DNA of 32,752 nt, taken from assembly GCA_001724265.1 (NCBI GenBank), contig MEDY01000335.1, forward strand, positions 1 through 32,752. Reading direction: 5' to 3'. Origin of the DNA: Rhizaria sp. SCN 62-66 (lineage: Eukaryota > Rhizaria, unplaced). Every line of letters begins with the position of its first letter. Position 1 is the stretch's first letter. Shown in pieces: positions 10,525 through 19,800 of the stretch. The position numbers were made by a program, and so were the translations under genes. The notes beneath the pieces were generated by a model that was given only the letters and a program-made list of their open reading frames with translations, searched no databases and was not told the DNA's origin.

Positions 10525-10546
10525 GTCGCGGTCGCGGTCGCGGTCG
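10525..10546. repeat. GTCGCG hexanucleotide tract
   Basis: Three perfect GTCGCG units and a partial fourth, in non-coding DNA just before the 10574 hairpin. Confidence 0.7.
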
Positions 10547-10573
10547 GGGGCATCGGTGCGCTCACGGCAGCAT

Positions 10574-10608
10574 TTGCTTTATCTATCTAGATTAGATAGA
10601 TAAAGCAA
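10574..10608. repeat. Perfect 16-bp inverted repeat with a 3-base loop
   Basis: TTGCTTTATCTATCTA (10574-10589), loop GAT, then TAGATAGATAAAGCAA (10593-10608) with no mismatch. It lies 423 bases downstream of the 9560-10151 gene on AT-rich DNA. It could fold in RNA as a transcript-end or processing hairpin, or be the relic of a small inverted-repeat element. Confidence 0.85.
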
Positions 10609-11657
10609 TCCTAGTGTATGCAGGGAAACCCGTGTATGTGCAATCAAAACTTCACAAAATTACTAGGGCTGTGGACATACGCAGCTCTAGCAAGCAAAAA
10701 CCCCAACTTTTTTTTTCGTTTTGCCTTCCTCGACGCATCTTGACGGTGCCTTTTTATACACGACAGTCAACATGCCTTTCACACTCCTTAACCCCTTTGC
10801 TTGTATCGCTGTTAAATGTTAATGCTAATCTTGATCTTGGGTATGACTGAAATTACAGTGTTGTATTATCTTTTGGCATATATTTTTCGGTTGTTTTGGT
10901 TACTTGGTCACTCTGGTCGTGAAGATGAGTCATCTTCCTGTGCAGTGTTGTGTGTTACTATTATCAACGATAAAATGAACAGGGTTTGAGACCTCGCGAA
11001 TGCCGTTGCCTTGCTTTAACAGGCCACATACTTGGCCTGACACTGAGAAGTGTGTCGTTCGACTAGTTATCCGACGCTTGTTGTAGTCACATAACAGCGC
11101 GAAACACAAAGAACGACGGAGATTGCTCACAGCACAGTGCTTTACTCTCACGGAGCAGCAACAGCAGCAATAGTAACAGGGACTACAGCGCAGCCGCATC
11201 ATGATCAGATGCAGCGAGCTCTGTTTAGTGCCACATTAAAACACATGGTATTACACATCGTATCACAAAAGGGGAAGGAGAAAAGTGCGACTAACAGCAC
11301 GTAGACGGGAAAACAAGCTACGCGTGGTCAGAAATCACCCAACAGCAGCAGCACGGCTTCAACAAACGTCATGATCACAACAGACAAAGGACAAACATAG
11401 AGAGACGGAAACGTATGGATCGACAACACATAGCCAAGATCGGTGTGCGAAGCTCGAAACCAAGAGCGCATAGGCGAGCCCAACCTGCCCCCCAAACACA
11501 CGCGCTCACAGCACGTCGTAAGTAGAAACGAGCCTGGAGCAGCGCAGCGATAGACAGCATTGACGACTGCGCCAACAGTAAGGACGTCGTCATGATATCA
11601 TGATGCCGTCAAGGTCACTGGCGCCCATGGCGGGTATTAGTGATGTGACAGCCGCCG

Positions 11658-12309
11658 TCAGCAGCCGCCCTCGGCCTTGGTGGTGGTCCAGGTGTTGGGT
11701 GCGGTGCCGCACAGCGGGTCCGTCGTGTTAGCGATGCTGTCGATGAGGTCTGCGGAGACGGGCGAGGAGAGCGTTCGAGGATGGCATTCGAGGATGCCGC
11801 GGGGACGAAAAGACATTGACAGACGTCGAATGCACACATAAGGAAACAAAAAGAAGCGTGAGAGCACAATAGACATGAATACATCTTGCGGCAAGAAATT
11901 TGTTCAAATCTCCGCGATATAAGCTCTGTGCAACTCAACTAAAGACAATACTTAAAAGGGGGAGGGAACGTACCTTTAGCGACTTGGTCGGTGGTCATGG
12001 CCTTGCTGATGAGCTCAATTTCGCGGTTCAAGCTGTCGCGAAACTCCTGCGTAGCGGTAGAACAGTATTGCCACAGTGACAGACGTTAGCAAAAGTGTTG
12101 GAGCGCGTGAACCAAGAAAACGTGACGAGGGAAATGGCAACGGTCAAGCGACCAGTCGCGTAGACAAAAAGTGTCTGCCAAGCGCAGCAATCATCGGTAG
12201 CGAAAGGCAACACACGGTGGCATAATATAAAAGAATGCAGTAGATGTGAAAAATGTTTTGTTGTGCGACGTACGACAAGCTCCTCAGTGGAGAGCTGCTT
12301 TTTGGACAT
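11658..12309 (-). CDS. Probable heterotrimeric G-protein gamma subunit (66 aa)
   Basis: Exons 12309-12274, 12046-11974 and 11749-11658; both introns (227 and 224 bp) have GTACGT donors and GCAG acceptors, with phases 0 and 1 that agree. The product starts MSKKQLSTEELV, continues as an amphipathic helix (FRDSLNREIELISKA), then KDLIDSIANTTDPLCGTAPN, and ends WTTTKAEGGC. The length, the N-terminal helix, the short second helix and the DPL turn followed by an Asn match the G-gamma/GGL fold that wraps around G-beta. G-gamma normally ends in a CAAX box for prenylation; this one stops directly after GGC with no AAX residues, and no downstream splice site restores one. Assignment rests on these short motifs, so another small coiled-coil protein is possible. 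It is divergent from the BMT5-like gene, with a 439-bp shared upstream region. Confidence 0.55.
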
Positions 12310-12748
12310 GGGTGGAGACGCGTGGTTTCGTACTGGGCAAAAGACCGCGCGTAAGGTGTCTGTGAGGACGAGACCGACATGTGGAGAGAATTGAAAAAGC
12401 AAAGTGAGACAGACGTTGTAGGCACAACTCAGGATACGAGTGATAAGTGTTGATTATGGCTATGTAGTGTGGGTAGTGATGCTGAATGCAGTGGTCTTTG
12501 ATGTCCGTTCGCGAGCGTGGTGCAGCCCACGGTCATTTTGTGACAATCTGTATCGCTTCACCATGCATATGTCCCTCGTCATATAGACTGCTCGTTTTGT
12601 GTTGGTGCTTTTTTTGCACTCGTTTATACCGCTATAATATTCTCACTCCCATATACTCACTTCTTCCCTTGCACTGTCCCACTTGCGCACACGGCACTTC
12701 CCCTGTCTCCTCTCTGTACCTTGCGCCCGCAACTTCGACGTCACAGCT
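12310..12748. promoter_or_regulatory. Shared upstream region of G-gamma-like and BMT5-like genes
   Basis: 439 bp between divergent start codons. The part next to 12749 is pyrimidine-rich (repeated CTCAC and CCCT), fitting a plus-strand 5' UTR. A variant of the dispersed word GCTCACGGTCAC occurs at 12525-12536. Confidence 0.5.
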
Positions 12749-14874
12749 ATGGGAGATTTCAACAAGGGCAAGCCTTCCTTCGGCGGCGGCTCCCGCGGCG
12801 GCTTTGGCAGCTCCCGTGGCGGTAGCTCCCGCGGCGGCTTCGGTTCTGGCGGCCGCGGCGGCTTCGGTTCCGGCCGCGGTGGCTTCGGCTCAGGCCGCCG
12901 CGGCGGCGCCAGCGGCGGCGCCAGCAGTGGCGGCGACGGCGGCGACCGCAAGAACTTCAAGTTCCACGGCAAGTCTCGCTCGGGTCCCCCCGGCGCGGCC
13001 CCGATGCCCGGCGTCACGCAGAAGCCGGTCAAGTCCGCCGAGGCGATCCTGGCGTCGACGTACAACACCCCCTCTGCGCTCGTGGTGGGCGACGGTGACC
13101 TGACTTTCTCGGCCGCGCTGCTCAAGGTGCGGCGCGGCGCCATGGCCGCGACGGGCTTTACGGCGACAACGTATGACTCGAAGGAGGAGGTGCTGGCCAA
13201 GTACGGGCGCAAGGCGCAGGACGCGCTGGCGGCGCTGGTGCAGCAGGGCACCAAAGTCATGCACGGTGTTGACGCCACCAACCTCGCCAAGTACTTCCCC
13301 GAGGCGCTCTTCAGCGGGAAGAAGATCCACACGATCCAGAAGGAGCTGACCAAGACAAAGAAGCAGTTCGGCAACAAGGCCAAGTTCAAGTCGCAGCAGA
13401 CGTCCGAAGAGGAGAAGAAGGCCAAGGACGCGGCCGCTAGCGCCGCCGCCGAGGCCGCGCGCACGGCCGCCGAGCAGGCCGGCGACGCAGACCCCATGCG
13501 CGCCGCCAACGCCGCGTTCGTCATCGCGCACGGGTTCAACCCGTACGTCAACTACCCGTTCCAGCGCATCGTGTTTAACTTCCCGCACTCCGGCGAGCAG
13601 CGCGTGCACGTGAACCGCGAGCTGCTGCAGAACTTCTTTAAATCCTGTCGGCCGCATCTCGCGCACCCGCTCTCGGTCAAGAACGTCGACACGGGCGTGG
13701 TGACCGTGCAGCCGGGCTCGGGCGGCCGCGTCCTCGTCGTGCTCAAGAAGGGCGCGCCCTATGACGGCTGGCTCGTCGAGGAGCAGGCCGCGGCGTCCCT
13801 CTTCGACCTGGAGCAGAAGGTCAAGTTTGACCCTGCGCTCTTCCCCGGCTACGCGCACGTCACCACCGACGTCGCGCACAACGCCGCGCTCGAGGACGGC
13901 AAGACCGAGTGCACGCTCTACATCTTCGTTCCCAGCACCGTCGGTTGGGCCGTCGCGCGCGAGGAGGCGCGCCGCCTCCACGGCATGGACCTGCAGGCAC
14001 GTTCAGCTTCACATCGTCATATCTAAAATGTATATACTTAAAGTCGAAAGTATGAGTGATTGTTTTCATAACATCATTCATATCAACCCATTTATTTTCA
14101 TTATCTCACGTCTCTTTTCTATATTCTGTTATTTATGTCCTACTGCTTCACTCACAGGAGATGGCGATGGGCAAGATCACGAGCGAGACCGCCAACAAGG
14201 GCTGGGGCGAGAACGGCTTCGCCGCCGCGGGCACCAAGTCCGCCGCCGCTGCGCCCGCGAGTGCGGCGGAGAGCGTGGTGCAGGCGGCGGAGCGCGCGTC
14301 GGCGGGGCTGGGCGCTGTGAAGGCGGGGACCAAGACTGCGGCCGCGGTCGACAACATCAAGTCACGGCTGGCCGCGCTCGGCAGTGATACTGACGGCGAC
14401 AGCGACGACGACGACGACGGCAAGGACGGCAAGGATGACAAGGATGAAGACGAGGCTGAGGTGGCGCCGGTTAGCAAGAAGAGCAAGACTGCCGCCGCGA
14501 CGGCCGCGCCGGCCGCCTTGGCCGCGGTCGCCCCGGTCGCCACGGGCGAGGGCAAGAAGGACAAGAAGGACAAGAAGGAGAAGAAGGCTAGCAAGGAAGA
14601 TGAGGAGGCCGAGGAGGAGGCTGCTGCTGTCGCCGAGAAGAAAGATAAGAAGGACAAGAAGGCCCGCAAGCAAGCTGAGGCCGAGGCCAAGGCTCAGGCT
14701 GAGGCCGAGGCGGAGGCGGCTGCTGCGAAGAGTGACAGGAAGGATAAGAAGGATAAGAAGGACAAGAAGCAGCGCGCTGAGGTCGAGGCCGAGGAGGAAG
14801 AAGAGGAGGAGGTTGTTGTCACTAAGAAGGACAAGAAGGAGAAGAAGGAGAAGAAGGAGAAGCACAGCGAGTGA
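12749..14874 (+). CDS. BMT5-like (DUF2431) rRNA uridine methyltransferase, 654 aa
   Basis: Exons 12749-13996 and 14158-14874. The 161-bp intron has a GC donor (GCACGT) and a CACAG acceptor, phase 0. Residues 10-62 are an RGG/FG box (GRGGFGSGRGGFGSG), typical of nucleolar RNA-binding proteins. The Rossmann-like domain has its SAM-binding motif at 110-125 (ALVVGDGDLTFSAALL), then TTYDSKEEVLAKYG, GVDATNL, FNFPHSG (276-282), RELLQNFFKSC and VLKKGAPYDGW. In yeast the family methylates 25S rRNA U2634 (m3U) in the nucleolus. A Lys/Ala-rich insert lies at 190-250. Exon 2 adds about 238 residues: acidic Asp runs and repeated KKDKKDKK blocks ending KKEKHSE, likely nucleolar targeting. The start at 12749 is preferred over 12683 because GC bias and the RGG box begin there. 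If the intron is not used, the protein ends at 14026 without the tail. Confidence 0.85.
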
Positions 14875-15519
14875 TCACGATGCGACTCTCTATCCCTGTG
14901 AACAGAAGCCGTCGTATCGAAGTGAGTGTGTGAAACGCAACGCTGCATGCGTTTGCCTGAACATCCTGTCCTGGGCACGACTCTCTCTCTCTCTCTCTCT
15001 CCGGCAATTGTGTATTCTAAGCAGTATAAATGGCCGTCCCTGCGGGTCAGCGGTCACGAATACAAAGATAATCGTTTCAAAGCAGAACGTGATGAGTTGT
15101 AGAATGCTAAGGACTATATTCATGGAATAAGCGCGACCGACTGCGTAACTGTGCTGTTTAGGTCCTAATGAAAAGACGTGTATTTTTGGTTCATCATAAC
15201 GCAGAGTACATTTTGTTTGGCTTGTTTTGAGGCAGTCAAAGCGCATGGTATCATAGCAGTATATCCACCTTCCGTATCGTATGTGTCATCACCGTTAACA
15301 GCAGAGAGAGAGAATGAGAGAGCATAACGTAGCGTCGATGTTCGCCGACACAAAGTACTCACAGCCTATCACTTGCGTCATCGCGTCCGTCACTGCCAAG
15401 TCGGGGTTGGTGGAGGCAGTTTGGGACACGGAGTGTAAGTGGGCGAGTTAGCAAATGACCGTGAGTAAGCGAGTCAGAGGGTTGTTTGTGTCAGCGTCAT
15501 CTGAGGAGCGATGACGCAC
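14875..15519. other. Spacer between convergent BMT5-like and Gln-rich genes
   Basis: Holds a CT dinucleotide tract (14981-15000) and, at 15361-15440, a short GC-richer island that reads openly on both strands (minus strand: STNPDLAVTDAMTQVIG). The island has no matching start, GTACGT donor or partner exon that I can find. Confidence 0.5.
14981..15000. repeat. (CT)10 microsatellite
   Basis: Ten perfect CT units about 107 bases past the BMT5-like stop, probably in its 3' UTR. Confidence 0.9.
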
Positions 15520-15855
15520 TTAGTTGCGGCGCTGGCCCTGGTTCTGGTTCTGGCCCTGCTGGTTCTGGTTCTGGCGGTCCTGGCTAGACTGGCGCTGCTG
15601 CGAGCTCTGCGACGACTGGCCCTGGCGGTCCTGCTGCTGCTGGCTGCGGCCGGCCTGGGCCTGGTCGTGCTGCTGCGTCTGCTGCGAAGACTTGAGGTTG
15701 CTCTGCGCCTGCTGCTGCTGCTTCGAGGTAGAGCAGACGCCCGCGGCCTGCTCGGCCTTGGAGCAAGAGCCGGCCTGCTGGTGCTGCTGCTGCTGCTGGT
15801 TCTTGTTCTTGTCGGAGGGCTGGTTGGCCTGGCTCGAGCGGGGAACGTTAGACAT
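15520..15855 (-). CDS. Gln/Asn-rich low-complexity protein (111 aa)
   Basis: Single exon; about a third of residues are Gln, mixed with Ser, Asn, Gly, Arg and Lys, e.g. QNQNQQGQNQNQGQRRN at the C terminus. The frame is chosen because its codons are almost all G/C-ending (CAG, GCC, AAC, CGC), like other genes here, while the overlapping Leu-rich plus frame and the Ser/Arg minus frame are shadows. There is no signal peptide or membrane segment; two cysteines lie in the GSCSKAEQAAGVC stretch. Composition resembles prion-like or condensate-forming regions, but function is unknown. Upstream, CTGCAG at about 15876 looks like an acceptor, so the ATG may follow a 5'-UTR intron; an in-frame upstream ATG (MLRSKLTRGRPR) would add residues. 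Confidence 0.65.
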   Translation of the reverse strand: MSNVPRSSQANQPSDKNKNQQQQQHQQAGSCSKAEQAAGVCSTSKQQQQAQSNLKSSQQTQQHDQAQAGRSQQQQDRQGQSSQSSQQRQSSQDRQNQNQQGQNQNQGQRRN

Positions 15856-16833
15856 GGTCTTGGAGTGCTGCAGGACGCAGACGTAGCGCGGGCGACCACG
15901 TGTAAGTTTAGAACGCAACATTTTAATGGGAACAAAACAAAATGTGGGAATAAATGTGAGAATATGCCAAAGAGACTTGAAATTGTGCACAACTCACTTA
16001 AAGCAGCTGGAATCTCTCGATGCTGTGTCAAACTTGCAAGTCATGTCTCGCTCTTTGAGGAGGAAATAAATACACAAATAGAGTCGACGAAAAAAGAATA
16101 GACGTGATCCCAAATTTGAGAAAGACAGGGGCAAAGAAAAGAAGAAAGTAAAGTGTGAGAGTTGCGATAGACGAGCGGGATTGAAATATGAAGTGGCTTC
16201 AAGTTCACACTTTTGAGAGGGAGTGGGAGGCGATAATATCAAGTGGAATCCTTGTTTAAAACTAAAGCTGGCACGGAACACAAAATAATAAACATACCTT
16301 TAATAAGTTATTATAGCCTTTAAGTAATGCTATTCGTTTGCTCTCTTTCAAGATAATAGGCAAATAATGTTTGAATCAAAAGCGTTGTTCCGAGCTTTGC
16401 GGCCACGAATGCTTTCACTTCGGTGACTGTGAGCACGGTTGGTCTGACGCGTTGATTGTCACTTGGTCCAGGTCGAACTTTAATTAAGCCGTCGTGTGCT
16501 AAACCGTGAAAAACGCAAGAATCTCGTTGAATACAAATAATGCTTTGATTGCCGGTTGGTGTCACTCGAGTGTGGAGCTTGTCCGAGTGTAGGTCACAAC
16601 TTCAAGTTGCGAGCTGACGCAAACCTCGTAAAAGTGCCGGAACACGTCTGTGATGTGGCGTTGGAAACGATGAACGCCGAGCTCTGCGCAATATAACTCA
16701 AGAATAAAACAGTGTATTACAGTTTGAATCACAAACGGAGTTAGTCAATAATCAATACAGCTAATATAAATACTCTTAAACCATCAACAAAATGTGAGAC
16801 AACTTGAAACGATGTCATTTCAGTTCCGTCCCA
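15856..16833. other. Spacer between two minus-strand genes
   Basis: About 1 kb, AT-rich. It includes the upstream region of the Gln-rich gene and the 3' region of the giant ORF. The minus frame at 16320-16565 is open, but its codons are not GC-biased. One copy of the dispersed word (variant GTGACTGTGAGC) is at 16423-16434. Confidence 0.5.
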
Positions 16834-19800
16834 TCAGCGCTGCCCCGCGCTGCCTGGTGCCTTCTTGGCCTTGTAGATCGACGGCAGCACCAGCGGTGCG
16901 GCGCCGTCGCTGCCGACACTCTGCGACTGCGACTGGGACTGAGACGGCAGCGGAACATCGGCAGCGGCCGCGTAGGCAGCCAGCAAACTCTGAGCCGCTG
17001 CTGACACTGCGGGCCGCGGGCGGCCAGCTCCGGTATCTGCCTCAGTCCTCGCACTCAGCCCGCCACCCGCGTTCAAGCTCACGATCGCTGCGCCGCTCGA
17101 GACGGAGCCGGATGACGGGGGGCGGTTCTGCGACATTGTCGACGTCGAAAGCGCGTACGCAAGCCTACGCGCCGCGTCCCCGCCGTCTGCGCCCGCGCCC
17201 GCGCTCGCGCCGGAGCCCAGCGCGGCAACGCCGGCCGCAGGGCGGGAGCCAGGGCGCGCGCGCTGCTGTGCCGGGGCGCGCGCGGCCGCGAGCGCTGCCA
17301 GCGTCGCTAGGTCGCTGATGTCTCCGCCACTGCCGCCGCTGCCCCCGGTGTTGATGCTTGGGATGATCGTGTCTGTAGCAAGCTCCTCAGGGGTGAGCTC
17401 CCAGTACTGAGACAGGTCGTCAGTGCCGCGGCCCCCGCCGCCGCCACGGCCGCGGGGCTTGCGGCCGCCCTTAGACGCCGCAGCCGCAGCCCCCGCCCCC
17501 GCCGCAGTGGTTGTGGCAATTGTCGACGTAGAGCTGCTACCAGCACGGGAGGCGGAGGAGCGCGATGCTGTCGTCGTTGCGGCAACGGCAGCAGCGATGC
17601 CGTCGTCGTCGTCGCCGTCGTCGTCGTTCTCGCCGGCATACCCAGCGTCGTTGTTGTAGTACGACGGGTCGGTATAGTCGCCGCCGTCGCTCTCGTCGCC
17701 TTCGTACAGGTCGCCGTCGGAGTAGTCATCGTCGTCGTCGTCGTCGCCGCCGCCGCCGAGAGCAGCCTTCGCGCCCGCCATCTTCGCGCCCGCTTTCCCG
17801 CTCGCGGCAGAGCTCGCGTTCATGATGGCGCGCGCCGCCGCCGCCGAGTTACCCGCGGCGACCGCGGGCGCCACGACTGCCGGTGTCGCTGGCTCCGAGT
17901 CGTCGAGCGCGGCCTTGATGCTGTCTTCGATCGAACCGTACTGGCCCGCAGTCAGGGCGCTCGCGGTCGCGTTAGCGGCGGCTGCACCAGCGTTCGCAAC
18001 TTGTGGATTCGCGTTGCTGCGCGCGCTATTGCCCGCAGCTGCAGCAGTCGCTGCAGTCCTGCTGCTGCCGCTGCCGGGAGTGGCAACAGCGCCAGAAGCG
18101 CCGGCCTTCGCCTTGCCACTGCCCTGCGCCGCCGCTTTGCTGCCGCTCGCGCTGTTGCCACCAGTCGCCGACGTGGGCCTCTGGAGCATGCGGCTAAGCT
18201 TCTTCTTCAGCGCCGCGACCACGGCGGGATCGGCGCCGTGCTCGTGCGCCGTCGCTGCGACCGCGGCCGCCATCGACGGCATAGCCACGCCAGTGCCCAC
18301 TGTCGCGCCGGAGGCGGCCGCCGCCGTCGCCGCAGCAGCGCCGTGGGCGCAGCTAGCATCTGCGCTTTTACTAGCATTAGCGACAGACGCTGTCAGCTGA
18401 GCTGTTTGAGCGACGCCGAAGCCCATGTCCATGCTGGCCAGCTGCGCCCCTCCGGCCGCGCTCGCCGCCGCCTCCGGCAGCCCCACGACGGCGGTCTGCG
18501 CGGCCTCTCCGCCGTCACCACCGCTTCCCGCGGCCGCAGCGTTGAGCGGGGTCGCGAGCGGCAGCAGGTCCGAGAGGCGGTCCAGCGCGCGGCGGGCGAG
18601 CGCCTCGACCGTCTTGCTGGGCAGGGTCGCCACCAGCCGCGCCGCGCGAGTGCCCGCTCCCGCCCCCGCGCCCGTGGCTGCAGCGCTTGGGGCGGCGCCA
18701 GGGCGGGCTGGCGGGGCCTTGCGGGTGCTGGTGGCGACCGCGCTTGAGCCTGAATTTGCGGCCGGTTGAAGCGTCAAAGCCGGGATTGCGAGGGTGCGCG
18801 CTGTGACTGCGCTAGAGCCGGCGCTGGCGGTCAGCGCGCGGGCGTTGGCGTCCCCAACACCGGCGCGCGTGGCGGCATCGGTGCCAGTACTCGAGCTGTG
18901 GCTGCTGTCATCGTCGGAAACGCAGTCCTCGTCGTCGATGTCGCTGACGCCGTCGCTCGCACCGCCGTCTTCGGCGTCGTCGGCGTCGTCGTTCTCTCCG
19001 GCGCCGGCGTTGGCGCCGGCGTCACCGCGCTGCTGCTGCTGCTGCTGCTTATGCATGCGCCTGCGTGACGCGCGCGCGGCGTGCGCCGCCGTCTCCGCGC
19101 TACCGCCCTGTCCGCCCCAGTACGCAGCCTCGATCTCGCGGATCGCCGCGACCTCGGCCTCCTCCTCCTCTTCCTCCGCGCCGTCGTCCTCGGCACCATC
19201 GTCGTCGTCACCGTCGCCGTGGTCGCCATAAGCCTGCTGAGTGGCGGACGAGGCGCCACCGCGGCGAGTGCGACGTGTGCTGTTGAGGGGGTTATTCGAC
19301 TCCAAATCGCGCTGCAACTTGCGCATCGCCGCCTCAAGTCCACCAGCGTTCGCGTTAGAAGCAACAGCAGCAGCAGCAGCAGCAGTAGCAATGCCATTGG
19401 CACTCAAAGCGCCCTCACTCGCCGGATCGCCTCCCGTCGCAGCGGCGTCGCCCGTGCTGCTGCCGAGCAGACTGCTCGCGGCACTGCTGGTCGACGCGGC
19501 GCCGAGTGAGCGCAGCCTCGCGCGCAGGTCTTCGTCAAGCCCCAGCTCCGCCGCGCTCGCGAAGCGGTCCGCGTGGCGCACCCGCGAGAGGAACGACCCA
19601 CTCACGCTCACGCCGCCCGCGCCCGCCGCCCCCGCAGACCGGCCCGCAGCACCAGCAGCAGCGCCAGCGGAGGCACCAGCTGCGCCGGTGGCGGCGGCGT
19701 TGGCGGCGGCGGCGGCGGCAGAGCCCGCGGCGAGCGCGACGGCGAGAGGCGCGTTGGACGAGAGCGCGGCGACGGTCGCCTCCATGGCGCGGGTGCGCGC

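Larger units (their letters stand above)
10152..11657. other. Spacer between convergent small membrane protein and G-gamma genes
   Basis: About 1.5 kb with no gene I can support. It contains a GTCGCG hexamer tract (10525-10546) and a perfect 16-bp stem-loop (10574-10608). The frame at 10322-10603 is open but resembles no protein and has no matching codon bias. The remainder is AT-rich and featureless. Confidence 0.55.

Noticed and set aside
10322-10603. Plus-strand 93-codon frame after the small membrane protein gene
   Set aside because: Its end is a GTCGCG repeat and part of a hairpin; no domain and no splice link that keeps the frame.
12890-13981. Minus-strand 363-codon open frame
   Set aside because: Antisense to the conserved methyltransferase domain; no motif of its own.
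16320-16565. Minus-strand 81-codon open frame in a spacer
   Set aside because: Looks somewhat protein-like (GLIKVRPGPSDNQRV), but lacks G/C-ending codons and any partner exon. A transposon relic cannot be excluded.
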